Shown: positions 48,850 through 61,100 of the stretch, in pieces | How the letters are laid out: the number at the start of each line of letters is the position of its first letter | Numbering within the stretch: the stretch's first letter is position 1 | Origin: Guyanagaster necrorhizus | Lineage: Eukaryota > Basidiomycota > Agaricomycetes > Agaricales > Physalacriaceae | Length of the DNA: 64,000 nt | NCBI RefSeq assembly: GCF_019112545.1 | Contig: NW_025064893.1 | Span: forward strand, 62,001-126,000 | Direction of reading: 5' to 3' | The notes under the pieces: model-generated | Seen by the model: only the letters and a program-made list of their open reading frames with translations | The model's database searches: none | Told to the model about the DNA's origin: nothing | Program-made: the position numbers and the translations under genes

Positions 48850-51800
48850 AACATCTCGGGGTTCTTTGGCATATTGATGTTATTAGAAAGCGAAGAATCA
48901 CGATACCATCGAATATGGGTCAGGAGACATTGGTTACAATCCAAGCGATGAATCTTTTTTATCCATTGCTTGTGTCGGCAATTGCCGACCTATGTCGGTC
49001 TTTATTACCGTGTCGCTCACGCCCGTGTGTCTGAAGCCCATTCTATTCTTTAGGAAAGACAATTTTAACTATCATATTTTCTTTGTTTTATTCATTTCTA
49101 CGATTCTATTATTACCCTCTCTCATGCCGCGCTGCTGTTCCTAGGTTCCAGCGATTTTGAGATATCTCCTGGTGCGCAGTCCATGTCTTCCTGGGAGGTA
49201 TCATTATATTACCCTGGTATTAAACATGAAACAGTGTCATAACTCAACATGGGTGAAGACGGCGCTACTTACCCGTATCGTACTGTGATCAAACAAGGAA
49301 CACAGCCCGGCTTGATTTCATGTGGTGATTATGTTGCTTTGATCTTTGAATGCCATCAGTAGTTCACGATACAGGATCGCACAATACATAGCTGCACCAA
49401 TAGCCGTGCCGTCATGCGACTTAGATGTCCTTTTATAGACGCTATCCGCAGTTGCTCGGATAATTTTCATCTGCCTCAGAAGTGCAGAATTCGAGTTGAC
49501 ACTGCATCTGCATTAAATTCATGTTTCAAGGCGACTGGCCCGCTATTGTCGACGCATATAAATGTTCGCGAATATTTTCTTGCTTAATGTCATCTTCAAT
49601 GATTTCTCTCATTTTTATGTTCTGCGTTTTTTATTCAGTGTTCCTGTTCTCAGCAGTATTGGCGCAGAGTGACTTCGATTGGACTACTGTTTGCTTGACT
49701 TCTCCTCATTGGGTACCGCTCATGACTCGGTTATAGATTGAACCAACGAGCAACTTATCATGGGTCGACTGCTACTCCGACTATCAGTGCACACGTTTCC
49801 AGGTAAGCCTTCCCCCTCCCCACTACGGTGTTTTAACTAACGTTTTTCTGCGCGACGGAAGGTGCCCATCGACTACTCGAATGAGGACAGTGACAAAGCT
49901 GCTCTTGCGGTAATCAAGCTTTCCGCTCAATCCGAGACTGACTATAAAGGAACCGTACTGATCAATCCGGGAGGCCCTGGCGAAAGTGGTATCGCTACAA
50001 TCATTTCCAGTGGTTCGGCTCTCGCCTCTGTCATCGGGAACCAATACGACATCATCAGCTTCGATCCTCGTGGTACGTTGAACTGCATTTTATCATGTGA
50101 TACAGGTCAAACCGTGATTGTCGTAGGGGTCGCCAATTCGACGCCTCGAGCAGAGTTCTTCCTCTCCGAACAAGAGCACTTGCAATGGCTTGCTAGTACC
50201 GATCATTGGAGCTATGTTGTCAACGCGACCTCAGACCAAATTCCTCATCTATGGGCATCCACACAAGTTGTCGCGGAATTGGCCAAGGAAAGAGACAACG
50301 GGATCTTGGATTACATCACTACGGACAATGTCGCTCGAGATATGCTGCGAATTAGTGAGGCAGCGGGTCAAGAGAAGCTACAGTATTGGGGATTCTCGTA
50401 AGCCAGAGGGTTTTTTTTTGCCTCTGTTCGATGGCTGATCATTTCCCTCTAGTCATGGGACGGTTCTTGGCGCCACTTTTGCTGCCATGTTCCCTGTGTG
50501 TATCTTCCTCTCCCCTGAAACGTTAAGTTAACGGACTATGAAGGATAATGTTGAACGTATCGTGCTTGATGGTGAGTGTCGTCAAATTCTCATGTCCTCA
50601 GGCTCTCCTAATTATATGATATAGGTGTTTTCGATATGGATGGCTATTACAGGGGTAAGATAGTAATGCTGCGTCCACAAACGTACAATATCTGATATCT
50701 TGTTCTTCTCAGGCGACTGGCGAAATGAGATCCTCGATACTGACAAGGACATGCAATCATTCTTCGACGGATGCGCGGCTGCTGGTCCCGACAGATGTGC
50801 CTTCTACGCGCCTACTGCTGATGAGATATCCAATAACCTCAACTCCATTTACGAGTCCCTTCTCACCGAGCCAGTCCCGGTCGTATCCCCATCATTCTAC
50901 GGTGTCGTCGACCATACCGTCTTGAGAACCGCAGTTATGAATGCACTGTACGAGCCTTACACCTATTTCTCTGTTCTTGCCGAAGGTCTGGCTAGTCTGG
51001 CAGCCGGGAATGGCAGCATAATTTACGATATGCAGGCGACAACCTACGACCCATCTTCTGCTTATGATAATTCATGGGAGGCGGAAATTGCTGTTGCCTG
51101 CGGTGATAGCCTGAATAACACGGACACCGTGGCAGATTTGTTTGCATATTGGGATAGTATCGAAGGTTTATCGACATTTGCCGATATACTCATCATAGCG
51201 AGGATCAGCTGCTCGTGCGTCAATTCCTCCTTTGACGGGTGTGGTGCTAATCGTGGTTCTTTAGTGGATGGAAGTTCCATCGCGAAGACAGATTCACGGG
51301 TGCGCTATTGGCTGTTGGCTGCACGAATCACTTGGGTTTGTTCTGATGTATCCCATGTTAGGTCCAGTCACCGGAAATACCAGTTATCCTATTCTTCTTA
51401 TAGGAAACACGGCCGGTATGTCCATCTATCCCCGACTCTCTTTTCCTACTCATATCAATCTCTTGTTCAGACCCCGTTACTCCCCTTGCTATGTAAGTCG
51501 GCAGTACCACATGTCAGGATTACTTTATTTATCCTTCTTCAGGGCGAAGAAGACGTCCAGCGCATTCCCTGGCTCCGTAGTCCTGACTCAGAACTCATCT
51601 GGGGTGAGTAGTCATTCGAAACCATATTTCGCACCCTCACTTGTTCCGTTGCTATAGCACACATCTTTGGTCGTTTCTTCCGCATGCACACAGGCGTACG
51701 TTCAAGCTTACTTTCAAAACGGCACTCTGCCCGACGAGGGAACAGTTTGTGAAGTCGAGTCTGAGCTGTTCCCGACTTCGTCAAATGCTACTGGTAGTGA

Positions 51801-52110
51801 GCGACGTTCTTTCCGTGGTGGCAAATGATTCCAAAACCTAGTTATCAATTCTTTCGGCTGACACTTAACCTTACTCTCCATCGATTTATTCCTGGTTTGC
51901 TTCACTACTGTTTTCCGCGTCCAACTCGTACATCCCTCTTTCTGTTCAGTTTTTTCCCATCTGAATGTCGCGCAGTTATTGTACATGTTGCTACTTTGAT
52001 TATGGTACGTAGATAGGCAGCTCATGTTGCGTGTAAGATACTTTGTTTAATTTTTTATTCTTGTCTTTCAGGCAGCTTTTTCTCTCGTGAAGAATAACGT
52101 GCCATGTACT
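48850..52110 (+). repeat. Segmental duplication, right copy
   Basis: Partner of 43030-45490. It contains the complete hydrolase gene plus about 0.7 kb of upstream flank and about 0.25 kb of downstream flank that can also be matched to the left copy. The boundaries are approximate. Confidence 0.75.
49587..51828 (+). CDS. Secreted tripeptidyl-aminopeptidase-like alpha/beta-hydrolase, 13 exons
   Basis: Exons: 49587-49688, 49737-49802, 49862-50072, 50127-50397, 50453-50495, 50544-50571, 50625-50654, 50713-51214, 51265-51299, 51362-51415, 51471-51492, 51543-51603 and 51658-51828. All are GT-AG and phases agree, giving 531 aa. A signal peptide is at about 1-26 (ending SAVLAQ). The oxyanion region is LINPGGPGESG, the nucleophile is GFSHGTV, the acid is in GNTADPVTP and the histidine in SSGHTS. 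The TAP-like C-terminal region is present. It fits peptidase S33-type enzymes that remove short peptides from protein N termini outside the cell. Catalytic residues are intact. An upstream ATG (49521) is in frame but gives a worse signal peptide. A broken copy lies 6 kb upstream. Confidence 0.87.
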
Positions 52111-53097
52111 TGCCAGGCTACCGGGGCGTATTCCACTAAGACAAGCACGTCTCTTTTAAACGAACCTTGCAGGCTCGAAATTCAAAGTCCCCGCCTATAC
52201 AATGAAAAGTAGATCAAGTAATATTTTCTATGGTATTTATCCGCAATTCACAACCTGAAAATCTCCCTTTCAATACAACATCATTACCTTATATTACATC
52301 TCCGTGGGTGATTATAATTCCTTGTTACCTTGCATAGAAACGAGAATGAACGCGCAGGGACGGTCTCTGGCAAGCGCGCACCATTTACACTCTGGGAAGG
52401 CGCGTCGATCTGGTCCGTCATAGCAGCTGGAACGACGCGATGACGCAAGGAACGAGTGTGGCTGTGCACTTACCCTTCTTCCTCCAATGCTTTGACCACG
52501 CCGGACATGTCAATATCCTTTGCCCTCGACCCGTCCGACATAATACTCTATGTTGACCTTGATTCAGTGTTGCCAGACTCGGATACATCTTTTCTTCCCG
52601 CATTGTACCACCCAAATCTTGACGCTCAACGGAGGCTTCCACATTCAGCTCACTGCTACTCTCTCTTCCACTGACGATTGTGCCCAAGATGGTACGATCT
52701 CTTAAGACATGGCGACTGCAAAAGTCGCGTCTGGGGCTATCGGACTTGACCACGCTCATCCGGATGGTGGAGGCGCTCGACTGCAGGACGACGCATAAAA
52801 TGGATCCCAAGAGAGTATTACGAGGAGCTGAAAAGAGGGAGATGACCAGAGGAGAAAGATGGGTGGCGTATCATAGAGGTCGATGATAAGGCGGACGGCG
52901 ACCAGCACGATACTGAACACGTCAAGCGCGGCGATGCTCTTCCTGTCCAGCATGAACACGGCGTCGACTGCTGCCAGTTCCGTCGGGGCTGTTCAGCCTG
53001 CCGCCTTACTCGGGCTCGTCTGTCAGTCACATTGATACTCGCCATCAAGGCGATACCCACAAAGGCGATACCGACGACAAGGATGCCCAGTAGCGCG
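52111..53097. other. Intergenic, possible small membrane-protein debris
   Basis: On the minus strand, 52818-53111 includes a hydrophobic run (ALLGILVVGIAFVGIALMAS), and 52756-52959 another (FSIVLVAVRLIIDLY). They could be two exons of a small membrane protein, but no clean splice joins them and no proper ATG is present, so no gene is called. Confidence 0.35.
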
Positions 53098-53934
53098 TTA
53101 TCTACGACCAAGCATGAACATCTGGCAAAAAATCGAGGATGAAAAATGATTGGATAGGATGAGTGACATGGACGACCAGAGTTCCGGTGAGCTAACGATA
53201 ATCAATCGCCAGCCATGGCAGACCTGCGATACCATCCAAGGAGAATTTTTGTGATCCAGACTATTGTAGTAATCGGACCTAGACATGGTTTGGAAAGGAG
53301 ACAGTATGGTCTCGAGACTGATCGCACGAAAAACATCGGGTGGTAGCCTTCGAACTGGCGAGGAAAGCACTCTGGCATCCTTAGAGTCTTCCTCTATTGA
53401 AATACACTCTGACAAAAGAGCATCACGTGTCTTCCTGGCATCTGCAATCCTCTCGTCAAGTTCAGCAATATGCCCAGATGCCTTCTTGACTATCTCCTGG
53501 GAACAGGACAACTCTGCATCCGTTGGGACATCATTGCATTGAAGCAACTGTAAGATGTGAGGTCTGCGTATGCTCTGCGGGAAGGGTTGCCTTGCTACAG
53601 ATCCACATAAGGGACAGTTAATGAAATCGCGATGTTGCTTCCCCGATATTTGGCGCTGAGAAACAGAATAATAAGTATCAATCAGCCAACCTGAGGCTGG
53701 CACAAAAAGAAGATACCTACAATACTTATCGAATTTGTCGAGTGCGAATACTTGTAATGATGAAGCATAAATAACGAACAAAAAGTAGCGAGGCTGCCGC
53801 CCAACATGGTTTCCCACGGGTCCACATGATTCACATGATTCAATGTGGGCGTACAATGCGGACAAACTTGAAGTCAGGTTTTGGGCAAGTTCAGTTACAC
53901 CAGTAATATGTCGGTTAGGGTGCAAAAACTGCAC
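53098..53934 (-). pseudogene. F-box protein, N-terminal part only
   Basis: An open frame of 278 codons, start ATG at 53934. A likely retained intron lies near residue 70 (GTAGGTATC to TTTCTCAG). A CPLCGS motif follows, then a coiled coil (IAELDERIADARKTRDALLSE), the F-box (SSPVRRLPPDVFRAISLETI) and PWMVSQVCHGWRLIIVSSPE with LWSSMSLI. It ends abruptly 25 residues later, at the stop near 53100, with no LRR region, so the C-terminal two thirds have been lost. Confidence 0.75.
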
Positions 53935-54032
53935 AGCTGACCAGTAAAAGACTACTCAGTAGTAAAGTAAACGTAGACATTGGGAAGATTCCAAATAATC
54001 TACAATAAAAATTGTCAATTCGACAGGAAAAG

Positions 54033-54096
54033 TGCATTAAGAGGGAATCAAACCCCCGGCAGGCCAAGGCCCAGGTTACCACTACCCCATTAATGC
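54033..54096 (-). tRNA. tRNA-like sequence with shortened anticodon arm
   Basis: The acceptor halves pair perfectly (GCATTAA at 54096-54090 with TTAATGC at 54040-54034, discriminator A). The D arm GGGTAGTGGTAACC and the T arm with loop TTTGATT are both good. The total is only 64 nt, and the anticodon arm (GGCCTTGGCC) is about eight bases too short for a normal five-pair stem and seven-base loop, so identity cannot be assigned. It may be a tRNA pseudogene or an unusual tRNA. Confidence 0.5.
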
Positions 54097-54127
54097 AGAC
54101 AATAACAAATTATTACGGTCGATTATT

Positions 54128-54500
54128 ATGTCATTTTTAGAAGGTAAATACATTCCAAAATCTCTAATATTGACACAGAATTCCAGGATGTGGATATACA
54201 ACTGGAATGCCTCCAAGCTCAATGTCAAGTGCCCTTATCTTCTCGCCCCAAAAAAGAAGGCTTTCTATTTTCCCACAAGGCTCTTGCCAATCTGCTCGCT
54301 CCCCACAGAGATGTTGCAAGAAATCTTTGTTCATTCTCTCTCTGATGACCATAATGAAGTCATGCTATCAGAGCAGTCATTGCTGCTCCTGGCCTACATC
54401 TGCAAAGAATAGAGGAACCTACTATTGTCCATCCTGCATTTGTGGTCTCCTCCCCCCCCATCATCATCTCTGTTACACACACTGAATGTGTACTCTCCAA
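54128..54500 (+). pseudogene. F-box relic in CpG-poor DNA
   Basis: The plus-strand reading gives PICSLPTEMLQEIFVHSLSD (the F-box core), then LLLLAYICKE, a TAG where tryptophan is expected (CKxWR), and NLLLSILHLWSP. The order (F-box, VCxxWR, LWS) matches the other F-box loci here. The block shows the same lack of CpG as the transposons at the left end. Confidence 0.55.
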
Positions 54501-55676
54501 TGGTATCCTCACTGTGCAAATGATTCCCTAAAAAGTATAGCAATAGATGTGATTTATATCTTGCCTTGGAAGGGAAGATACTAGTTTTGATATCTAGATA
54601 TCTGAACAAATGCTGACTTCTCTTCAACTCCAGTAACAATGGGATATTTCCTCATTCATATGTGAAGGCAAGAATATGCATTTCTGGGCATTTGACAAAC
54701 TCTACATCTGGAAACTCTCATCTGGTCTCTGTCTTGGTTGATATTTTGTTTCTGGTTCTGTTCATATGATCGACTACCTCTTGTTCTTCTTCTCAATGGC
54801 TGTTGTTGACATGATGAATATCAAATTTTTGTAACTGTTTTTGCAAAATGCACTTTTGAGCATACCTTGTTAATCATATTTGTATTGGCTATGGTTGTGT
54901 CATGCACCAGTTCCACTGTTGGAATATAAAGTCCTTTGAAAAGCACCTTTATACTAATTTCCAGGAAGCTGAAATCATGTTTGAGAAGGAAGGTAGAATA
55001 TACAGGTTGTATTTGTTCCCACAAGGAAACAATGTGAATCAAGGTCAACCACTCAAGGATCAGTTATCTGATGCTTTAGACTTTCAGTATTTACTTGCCA
55101 CTGACTGGCAGTTGCTTAATCATTGACCTGGCAGTGATCTGGAATCACACCATTGATTCTTGACAAGTCTCAGAAACTTGTAGGCATATTGTATATACAA
55201 AGCAAAGGCATATATATGCTATGTAGGGTTGTCCACAAATCTCTTGGTTTTGATATGCCCAGATTTCAGACTGGTAAGCTACCTCTCATTGCTGGAGGGA
55301 TTTTCATTGAAGTAACTTACCTGTCATAGTTAGACATGATGATTCACTAATACTAAATCAGTATTCTACTTATATACTATATTAATAGATATATGACATT
55401 TCCAGGTGAATTATAGCTCATGAGATCAAGAAAATGTGTAAAAACATAAAGACAAAGATTCTTAGAAGACATCTGCGATTCCTGTGTATCTGTCATGTGA
55501 CAATACATGTAATATGGTAAGTAAATGGTAAATTATGATATCAAACCTTCTCTCCCCTCTCTCGATGAGATGTAAGCAAAAAAACATCTCTTACCCCACC
55601 TGGCTCTAATGGTGTGTTTTCCAGCAAATTCTAGCTTAAGAGATCAGCAAAATTTATGGGTAGCTAACGAATTGAT
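54501..55676. other. CpG-poor AT-rich stretch, no gene
   Basis: A continuation of the CpG-depleted patch. The ORF at 54902-55126 (+) has no known motif. CpG returns at about 55560. This may be an old transposon or repeat that attracted CpG mutation and swept up the adjoining F-box gene. Confidence 0.45.
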
Positions 55677-55768
55677 TTCGGATACGGGGAATCGAACCCC
55701 GAGCTGCCGCGACCTGATATCAAAGATATTATGAGAGGCGGCAATGTTAGCCGTTACACCATATCCGA
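55677..55768 (-). tRNA. tRNA-Glu (CTC) with a 20-nt intron
   Basis: The minus strand gives acceptor TCGGATA pairing perfectly with TATCCGA, discriminator A, the D arm TGGTGTAACGGCTAACA, anticodon stem GCCGC/GCGGC, and T arm GGGGTTCGATTCCCC. The anticodon CTC is at 55735-55733. About 20 extra bases after position 37 form the usual nuclear tRNA intron. All stems are intact, so it is probably functional. Confidence 0.85.
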
Positions 55769-56212
55769 ACAAATGATTTTGTTCTTGTCGAGACTTTCTG
55801 CCGAGGTTAGGTGATTGCTTTTTAGCTCCGTTTTGAATGACATCTCTCCATTGCACTCAGGATCGTGTCTCGGATTCCGCATGTTCCAGCAGTTTGCCCA
55901 AGGAAGGTGATCTTTGAAAAATATCGTGATCCAGAACACAGCTCGGAATGGGCGGAAGACGTGCGATCATAGCACTCCAGTGGTATGTCTGGCTATACCA
56001 CCACTCGTTGTAATACTATTCTGCTCGGCTCTATGGAATATCGGGTAAAATTCTATGTAAAATTTGATGTATCGTTATCGTCTACCAACGAGCCCACGTG
56101 TACGATTATGATTATCCCTGCCCATCTGGCTTCTAAAGCTCAGATTTAGCCTCGTACGCCGAAAATTGGCAATTTGGTCCCAGCCCTGTACGTTGTAATT
56201 CCGAGTTTACGA
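55769..56212. other. Intergenic, no gene seen
   Basis: Only short ORFs antisense to the tRNA flank. No motif. Confidence 0.5.
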
Positions 56213-57600
56213 TCAGCAATTGAGTAGAAAAAGCAGGTCAGCGACTCGATAAAACAAACTATGGCTGGACTTTGTCAAAGCTGCCAGGATAAGCTGCTCT
56301 TGACCTGGGCTTATGATTCCAGGCTGCTTGCGATTAGTCCGTATAGTACCAGTCACGTTGGTACAACGAAGACTCTCAAGCCTCCATGGCACAGCTTTTC
56401 CCAACTCTCCGACTTCCTCACTCAAATATACCTCCTCCAAGGACCCTCCAGCTTCGCCTTGTGTTCTATGTCGAGCCTCTATCATCCTCCGTAACTATGC
56501 AGCCATGGCTATGAACACGCAAACTGGGCCCCCTATTAAAGAGATAGTCTCGAGATGGGGGAATAAGCCTAAATGACTCATCGCTGACTTTCCCGAGAGC
56601 GATGAAGACGTCAGGCACGTTAAACTTCACGCAGAGCGTTAGCCTTAGGGTCCACTTCGGCATTTCGATTTACAGAGTTTCCGTCTACGGCAAGTGGAGC
56701 GGACAAGATCTCGAGCTCGAGATCTGTCAAGTTAGGCGCGGTATCCTGGTCTATGGTCGTATCGTCGTAAATGAGCGTCAACTTTTCGCAGCGCGGGTAA
56801 ACGGAGATGGGATGGGATACAGGCTTGCAGTGGAGCCTGAGGTAGATTCCGATGTCGGTTCGGTGACGCTGAGATTCTGCAGTAAAGTGTGTCAGTCTGA
56901 CCATGAGGATTTCAACGTGCTACTGCAGCAGGATCGGGATAATTGAGGAGCGCGAGGCAGGATTCCTTCGCGTTCCTCGCCCCATGCCACTCACAAGAGA
57001 GAAGCCACATCAGAAGGGTGCTGTGAAGACATTTAATCGCGAAATTATTATCGGTAGGGCCAACTAGCGCGAGAATGTAGTGAATGGGAGGAAGGAAGGA
57101 GCGCGACGGACCCATAACACTCAGATTGGTCCATCGCAGTGATGTGGGGGAAAACCATGGCAAGAAGTGGGTAGAGTGTGATATCAGCACCAGCGTCGAT
57201 GCAGATCGTGAGGGGGTGCGTTCCCGTTCTGGCTAGAAGAATGCTGAGGCGGAAGATGTATTCCGTGTGGTTTAACGTACTTATCCATCACCACGCTGAT
57301 ACATGACCATAGCTTGGAGGTCGCTAATGTGGTACGTCTCCAGCTCGCACAAACCTGAGACAAAACCCACGGCGCATTCTTGGTATCGAGAGTCAAACTC
57401 GCCGGGGAGTGCATGGATAATTTTGTCTATGTGGTTGGGGATGCAAGCAGCGAAAATGTCTATGAGCACGTCTTCTCGTAGCCTGCGAACGGGATTTAAG
57501 GGGGCTCTAGCATCAGCGACGCGTTTAGTTTGCAGAGTTTGCTCCTTGAGGAGAGCATATAGAGTTCTTCTTGTGGCGGAGATGCGTCATTATAGGACAG
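56213..57600 (-). pseudogene. F-box protein, broken
   Basis: On the minus strand, near 57505-57430, is LNPVRRLREDVLIDIFAACI, the F-box. The next motif NAPWVLSQVCASWRRTTLAT with SKLWSCISVVMDKY (57370-57280) is in another frame. Downstream fragments at 56912-57190 (LLAMVFPHITAMDQSE) and 56620-56904 look like the repeat region. The last piece (56213-56485) has a leucine-rich SLEEVYLSEEVGELG. Frameshifts and possibly unrecognised introns separate the pieces. It is the fifth F-box locus of the window. Confidence 0.65.
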
Positions 57601-59114
57601 AGAGGTAGCCGACACCCTCGTGGGCGACGGACTTGAGTGAAACATATTCAAGATCAAGAGGCGCGTCGTTGGAAGAACTAGCCCTGTGATTCGGGATGGT
57701 GTAAGAGCTGTAGGTTTCTCCGCCGCATTCCGGCCCGTCTGTGCCCTCATAAGGTGCTGACTAAGCTCAGAGGACCTGTCCGTCGTCGTATCATGTGGAA
57801 TGAACTGGACCAACGCGTTACGATCCACCACCACGACGAGATCCAGCCTTTGGATAACTTGACTGGCTTAGTACTGTACGCAATGTCAACTCCGTCTCGT
57901 CAAGCTTCCAGCTGGGTCGATATACTTCATCCTACAGACGTGGAAATACTGATTATATGCAGGATATATGTCGCTTTTTATTGGTCAAATTGTCCATCAA
58001 GTTTTTCTCGCACTGTGTGTCTGGCTAGAGCTGACTATATGCTCTCCCATGCATTTTCAAGCTTCAATAACCCTTTTTATGCGTTCTGCTCGAACATCTT
58101 GCTATTTTTCAGGATGGCGCCGTCATTGCTCCCGTATGCTCGTTCCCACCTCTCTATATGCATGTGCATCTGTATTTTACTCGATACTCGGTGTTTACTG
58201 TCATGAGACACGACCTGAAGCTGATTATCTGCGACAATACTTTCCATCTTCAGCTTCATATAATCTGTCCTAAATTGCGGCAGCGGCCGTCCTTGTGTGT
58301 CGTATCCTGGGTCTGCGTCGTAGCTTCCGCTTCCGAAGCATTACGTGTCTTGAAAGAATTTACCTCTTCGGTTTTCATTTCAAAATACTTAGGAGACTGA
58401 GAGCGAGTGCCTCGTTTCCATAGACAGGGACTAAGAATACGTGCGCGCAGTGCTTTTCTTCACTCCTGTCTCTCAGTAGCCCTTTCTCGTCTCGACTCCT
58501 CGGGGGCGTATCACTGAGACCCTGGACGGCGCCCCGTCCATTACGCGTCGCCTTGGGGAAGTTGCACGATCGAGCCAATGATCGACAGAGTTACACATTT
58601 TTCACAGGCTCGCTCCCGATGACTTCCGATAAGCATCTTTATCTAACCCGGTTCTCTCCCCAGATGACCCCGCCTGGAGGGCTGGACATTGACGACTCCC
58701 TCAAAGCTTGTGCCGGAGAGAACACGAGCAGGCCTCGAGGCAGTCACGATTCAGATATGCAGTAATTGCCTGATGACAGCGTCCCAGTTGTTCGTAAACG
58801 CGGAATCGTTGCGAGCCCCCTGGTGTCTGAATTTGATGCGTCGCGGAACTTGGAGACAATATTGCCAACGAAACTGTCAGGTCCGCCAGGGTCCGCCACA
58901 TTGATCTTTATGACAGTGTCCGCAGAATTGTCCACTATGAATCTCGATGAACCATAATTCTGCGGGTATTTCGACCCATGCGGATCAACACGGGCATGCC
59001 TGAGAGGTGTGCTTTTGGCTTCGACCTATTAATGCTTGGACATTGTGCGGAGTTTGTCTTTGTCAAGTCCCATATCGATTTATGTCTGTCCCTGTTTCCT
59101 TGTCCTCCTACACG
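57601..59114. other. 1.5-kb stretch without a supportable gene
   Basis: A 150-codon plus-strand ORF (57754-58206) has no motif and poor composition. Other ORFs are short. It may contain the promoter and unrecognised 5' exons of the gene that follows. Confidence 0.4.
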
Positions 59115-59798
59115 ATGGATATTTTGTGCACCCACAACATATACTTGCCATATGTAAGACCCGCTCATCTGTCGAGTCGGCGCACTGATTGATTTTCCTT
59201 TAGCTAGCGGCATCTTCCCTCGCAAAAGTGGACATCCACTCTTGCATAGAAGACCTCGCGTCTCATTTCGCCTTGCTACGCGATGCGCCTCCCACCCTGC
59301 AGAATCTCACAATGCTCCTGGACGAGGCCGTCTTTGGGATCTGGGCGGCTCTTGAGTCGAGCATTCTGGATACGAACTCCCTCCTTGATCTCGCAAGAAC
59401 AGTCGACAGGTACATATCGCTTCCTTCTACCTACAGTCCCCCTTCTCATCACCCGGTGCGTGCGCTTTAACAGAGTCAGGCAGGCTATATTTATGAACAA
59501 TACCTTCGCACAGTCGCCTTCAACGTACGCGAATGAAAAAGCGAGGCGCGGGTCTAAGCTTGGGAGCGTTCTCAAACTGCTGGACGCGGCCGAACGGCGA
59601 GACGCCCGCTCCAAGTACAATATCTTCGCATCTCAGTTCAACGTCCTGAACTCGGTGATCACCAGCCTATGGGTAAGTAGCTAGACGTTAACCTGGGGCT
59701 GTGGGCATTGTGCTCATACCTCGTGACAGACTATTTTTGATTCAGCGGTCTTGTTGGACTGTATCCCAAAGCTCAGTTACGAACCGCCGCAGCGTTAA
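59115..59798 (+). CDS. Small 4-exon protein of unknown function
   Basis: The model is 59115-59153, 59204-59409, 59474-59672 and 59730-59798, with all GT-AG introns and consistent phases, ending in TAA, giving 170 aa. The translation is mostly helical (YLAASSLAKVDIHSCIEDLA, LLDEAVFGIWAALESS, SKLGSVLKLLDAAERRDARS), ending KLSYEPPQR. I do not recognise the family. Three clean introns in one frame argue that it is a real gene. The start is uncertain: the reading frame stays open upstream to 59007, so more exons may exist. Confidence 0.5.
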
Positions 59799-61100
59799 TC
59801 CGAAGACATTATTGAAGTTGTGGATGTGTACTGTCGTTGAACTCACAATACCCGATGTTCTCCGTGGTGGAGGGCTAAATCGTGTCGCCGAACATGACCC
59901 ATGACTTGCGCTGCGCGAAAGCATATCTCGCTTTATGGTATGGGTCAAAAACAGGATATATTGTTTTGGTACTGACGACCTCTCCATAGCGGTGATAAGT
60001 CACGATAGCGCTTATTGTCACGATTTTTATCATTCTCACCGGACCTCTTTCACCTTTTTTTTTCGAGTTATTAATATCTGCACGGCGGAAGTCATCTGTC
60101 TGTAGACTATATACCCTATTTTACCCGGAATTTAGGTCCATCGCATCCTTGTTTTTCCGTTGCTGTCGTTCACACACACCCCCCCGTCCTTGCCCGGGGG
60201 TGCCAAATTGGGTTATAGGGTTTATGAAATAATTTGGACCTCTTGGGATCAGGGATCGCATGATTTGTTGATATAGATCTTATCTGTCTGCTGGGTACGA
60301 GTTTGAGCTTTCGTTAACGTTGACGCGCTTGACGATGTCGAGCCCAACCTTCGTTTGTAAGCGATAGGAGTGTACCCCGCTGGATACCCAGGTGCTTGAG
60401 CTGAAGGGCTGATTTAATTTCAGTGGGTAATTTATTCTGAGGGCAAATACGAGGCCACGCTGGTTAAATTTGTATTTGCCCAGTCGCAGCGGACGCGACG
60501 CGTTCTGATCATGTGCTAGGACCGCTGCCGTGGATATGTCTCTAGGAGTTCCTCAGCGGAATGGAACGTCTGCCAGTGGGTATTCGTGATTCTCCACTAC
60601 GTAGGTCCTCATAGCCGGTTGCATAGCGCTTGACAGTGATAAGAGCGAAATTTTTTGGCTTCGGCAGCGTAAGCTACGGTTTTTAGGGTTTTGAGATCAT
60701 CTGAGTTATGTAAGTACTCGGTCGGGCGCAGCGATGGCGATTTCACGTTCCCGTCCGTGCATCATGACATGGTCCATTCAATTAGACAAACCACATCGCG
60801 TCAGAGAAGCAGCGCCACAGTGACATGGATTTACCGTCGCGCACGTCAGTCCTCGCTATGTTCAGGTTGAGAATAGCGGTAGCACTGGTTCCACGCAGGA
60901 ACCTATTCATCTTCCTTTCTCCATCAGTGCTTCAGCATCTGACTATAAAGTGCGGTGCTGAGCCATAGTGGTTAATGTCTTATTTTTATCCCTTAGCTTA
61001 CCGACTGCCATACGATAAACACAACACCAGAGATCCGTAAAAGCTACGTATCCTCCCACCGAGAAGTTATCGTTCACAGAGAACACCCAGTCATCCACCA
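59799..61100. other. 1.3-kb intergenic stretch
   Basis: No ORF of note. It contains pyrimidine runs (60050-60062), a C/G-rich patch (60175-60206) and a TATA-like CTATAAAG at about 60943, about 150 nt before the protease start, likely its old promoter. Confidence 0.5.

Noticed and set aside
52818..53111. Small membrane protein on the minus strand
   Set aside because: It has hydrophobic stretches but no ATG in the right place and no clean splice joining the two halves.
57754..58206. 150-codon plus-strand ORF
   Set aside because: No motif, no conserved splice context, and its start overlaps flanking F-box debris on the other strand.
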